DNA of 64,000 nt, taken from contig CAZALH010000002.1 in NCBI GenBank assembly GCA_964486285.1, forward strand, positions 1 through 64,000, written 5' to 3'. Each line of letters opens with the position of its first letter. Position 1 is the first letter of the stretch. Source of the stretch: JAIDVZ01 sp964486285. Its GTDB lineage: Bacteria; Verrucomicrobiota; Verrucomicrobiia; Opitutales; JAIRKQ01. Of the stretch, positions 63,839 through 64,000 are shown in pieces. The notes beneath the pieces were generated by a model. The model searched no databases. It was not told the origin of the DNA and saw only the letters and a list, made by a program, of their open reading frames with translations. Position numbers and translations under genes: made by a program.

Positions 63839-64000
63839 ATGCAAAATTATCTTAATCTCCTAGAGGACGTATTACTACATGGTGAGCTGCGCCAGGATCG
63901 TACAGGAGTTGGTACAATTGGGTTATTTGGTGCACAATTACGCTTCGACATCAGTAAGTATTTTCCATTATTAACGACTAAACAAGTCCACATAAAATCT
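63839..64000 (+). CDS. thyA: Thymidylate synthase, N-terminal part
   Basis: The first 54 residues of ThyA, cut by the window edge. MQNYLNLLEDVLLHGELR, then RTGVGTIGLFGAQLRFD and FPLLTTKQVHIKS match the conserved N-terminus, including the dUMP phosphate-binding arginine in DRTG. It makes dTMP from dUMP with methylene-tetrahydrofolate. It lies 56 bases downstream of the GT8 gene. Confidence 0.95.
   Translation, partial: MQNYLNLLEDVLLHGELRQDRTGVGTIGLFGAQLRFDISKYFPLLTTKQVHIKS

Overview
The window is an AT-rich stretch of the chromosome of a Gram-negative, host-associated bacterium. The outer envelope is supported by kdsB/kdsD, an ADP-heptose-type nucleotidyltransferase, Lol lipoprotein-export genes, a large autotransporter and several lipoproteins. 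A protein-arginine kinase pair (mcsA-mcsB), an LL-diaminopimelate-aminotransferase-like gene, a PPi-phosphofructokinase-type gene and a Kdo/heptose LPS pathway together suggest the PVC superphylum (a Chlamydiae, Verrucomicrobia or Lentisphaerae relative). That placement is an inference from gene content and no phylogeny was run. An intracellular or eukaryote-associated life is suggested by a SopB/IpgD-type inositol-phosphate phosphatase, a broken Josephin-like deubiquitinase gene, GT8 glycosyltransferases and a nutrient transporter of the EamA type.

Layout. 1-10 kb: EamA transporter, LolD/LolC-E, Bax-inhibitor-like protein, ruvC, nth, an aminotransferase, argS and a degenerate PPi-phosphofructokinase homologue. 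10-12 kb: a perfect 748-bp tandem duplication, each copy carrying a small coiled-coil ORF. 12-17 kb: a lipoprotein, infC, a cell-wall amidase, a thymidine phosphorylase and plsC. 17.2-18.9 kb: an Rpn/PD-(D/E)XK putative transposase gene interrupted by a 100-N assembly gap that looks artificial. 19-27 kb: one giant autotransporter with internal repeats. 27-33 kb: two tRNA-Thr, zinc-free-type bL31 and bL36, mreB, a beta-CASP nuclease, a glucosaminidase lipoprotein, trkA, tRNA-Arg and rpmB. 33.4-35.4 kb: an unknown gene and the Josephin-like pseudogene. 36-48.8 kb: a dense housekeeping block (tilS, ftsH, a ClpX-like unfoldase without zinc domain, hldE-C, kdsD, kdsB, HU/IHF, pnp, rpsO, pgi, M29 aminopeptidase). 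48.9-54.4 kb: an accessory island between tRNA-Gly and tRNA-Ser (alkA-like, ogt, decayed DNA, arginase-like, alpha/beta hydrolase, CMD-cupin). 54.6-57 kb: the SopB-like effector. 57-64 kb: mcsB, mcsA, trxB, an exported cytidylate-kinase-like protein, prfB, two GT8 glycosyltransferases and the start of thyA.

How the parts fit. The 36-48 kb block combines translation and RNA turnover (tilS, pnp, rpsO), membrane and cytosolic proteolysis (ftsH, ClpX-like) and LPS inner-core supply (hldE-C, kdsD, kdsB). mcsA-mcsB-trxB reads as a protein-quality and redox stress unit. The most noteworthy material is the host-directed or accessory content: the SopB-like phosphatase, the triply disrupted Josephin-like gene, the exported pseudo-cytidylate kinase, the degenerate PFP homologue, the tandem duplication, the repeat-built autotransporter and the alkylation-repair island.
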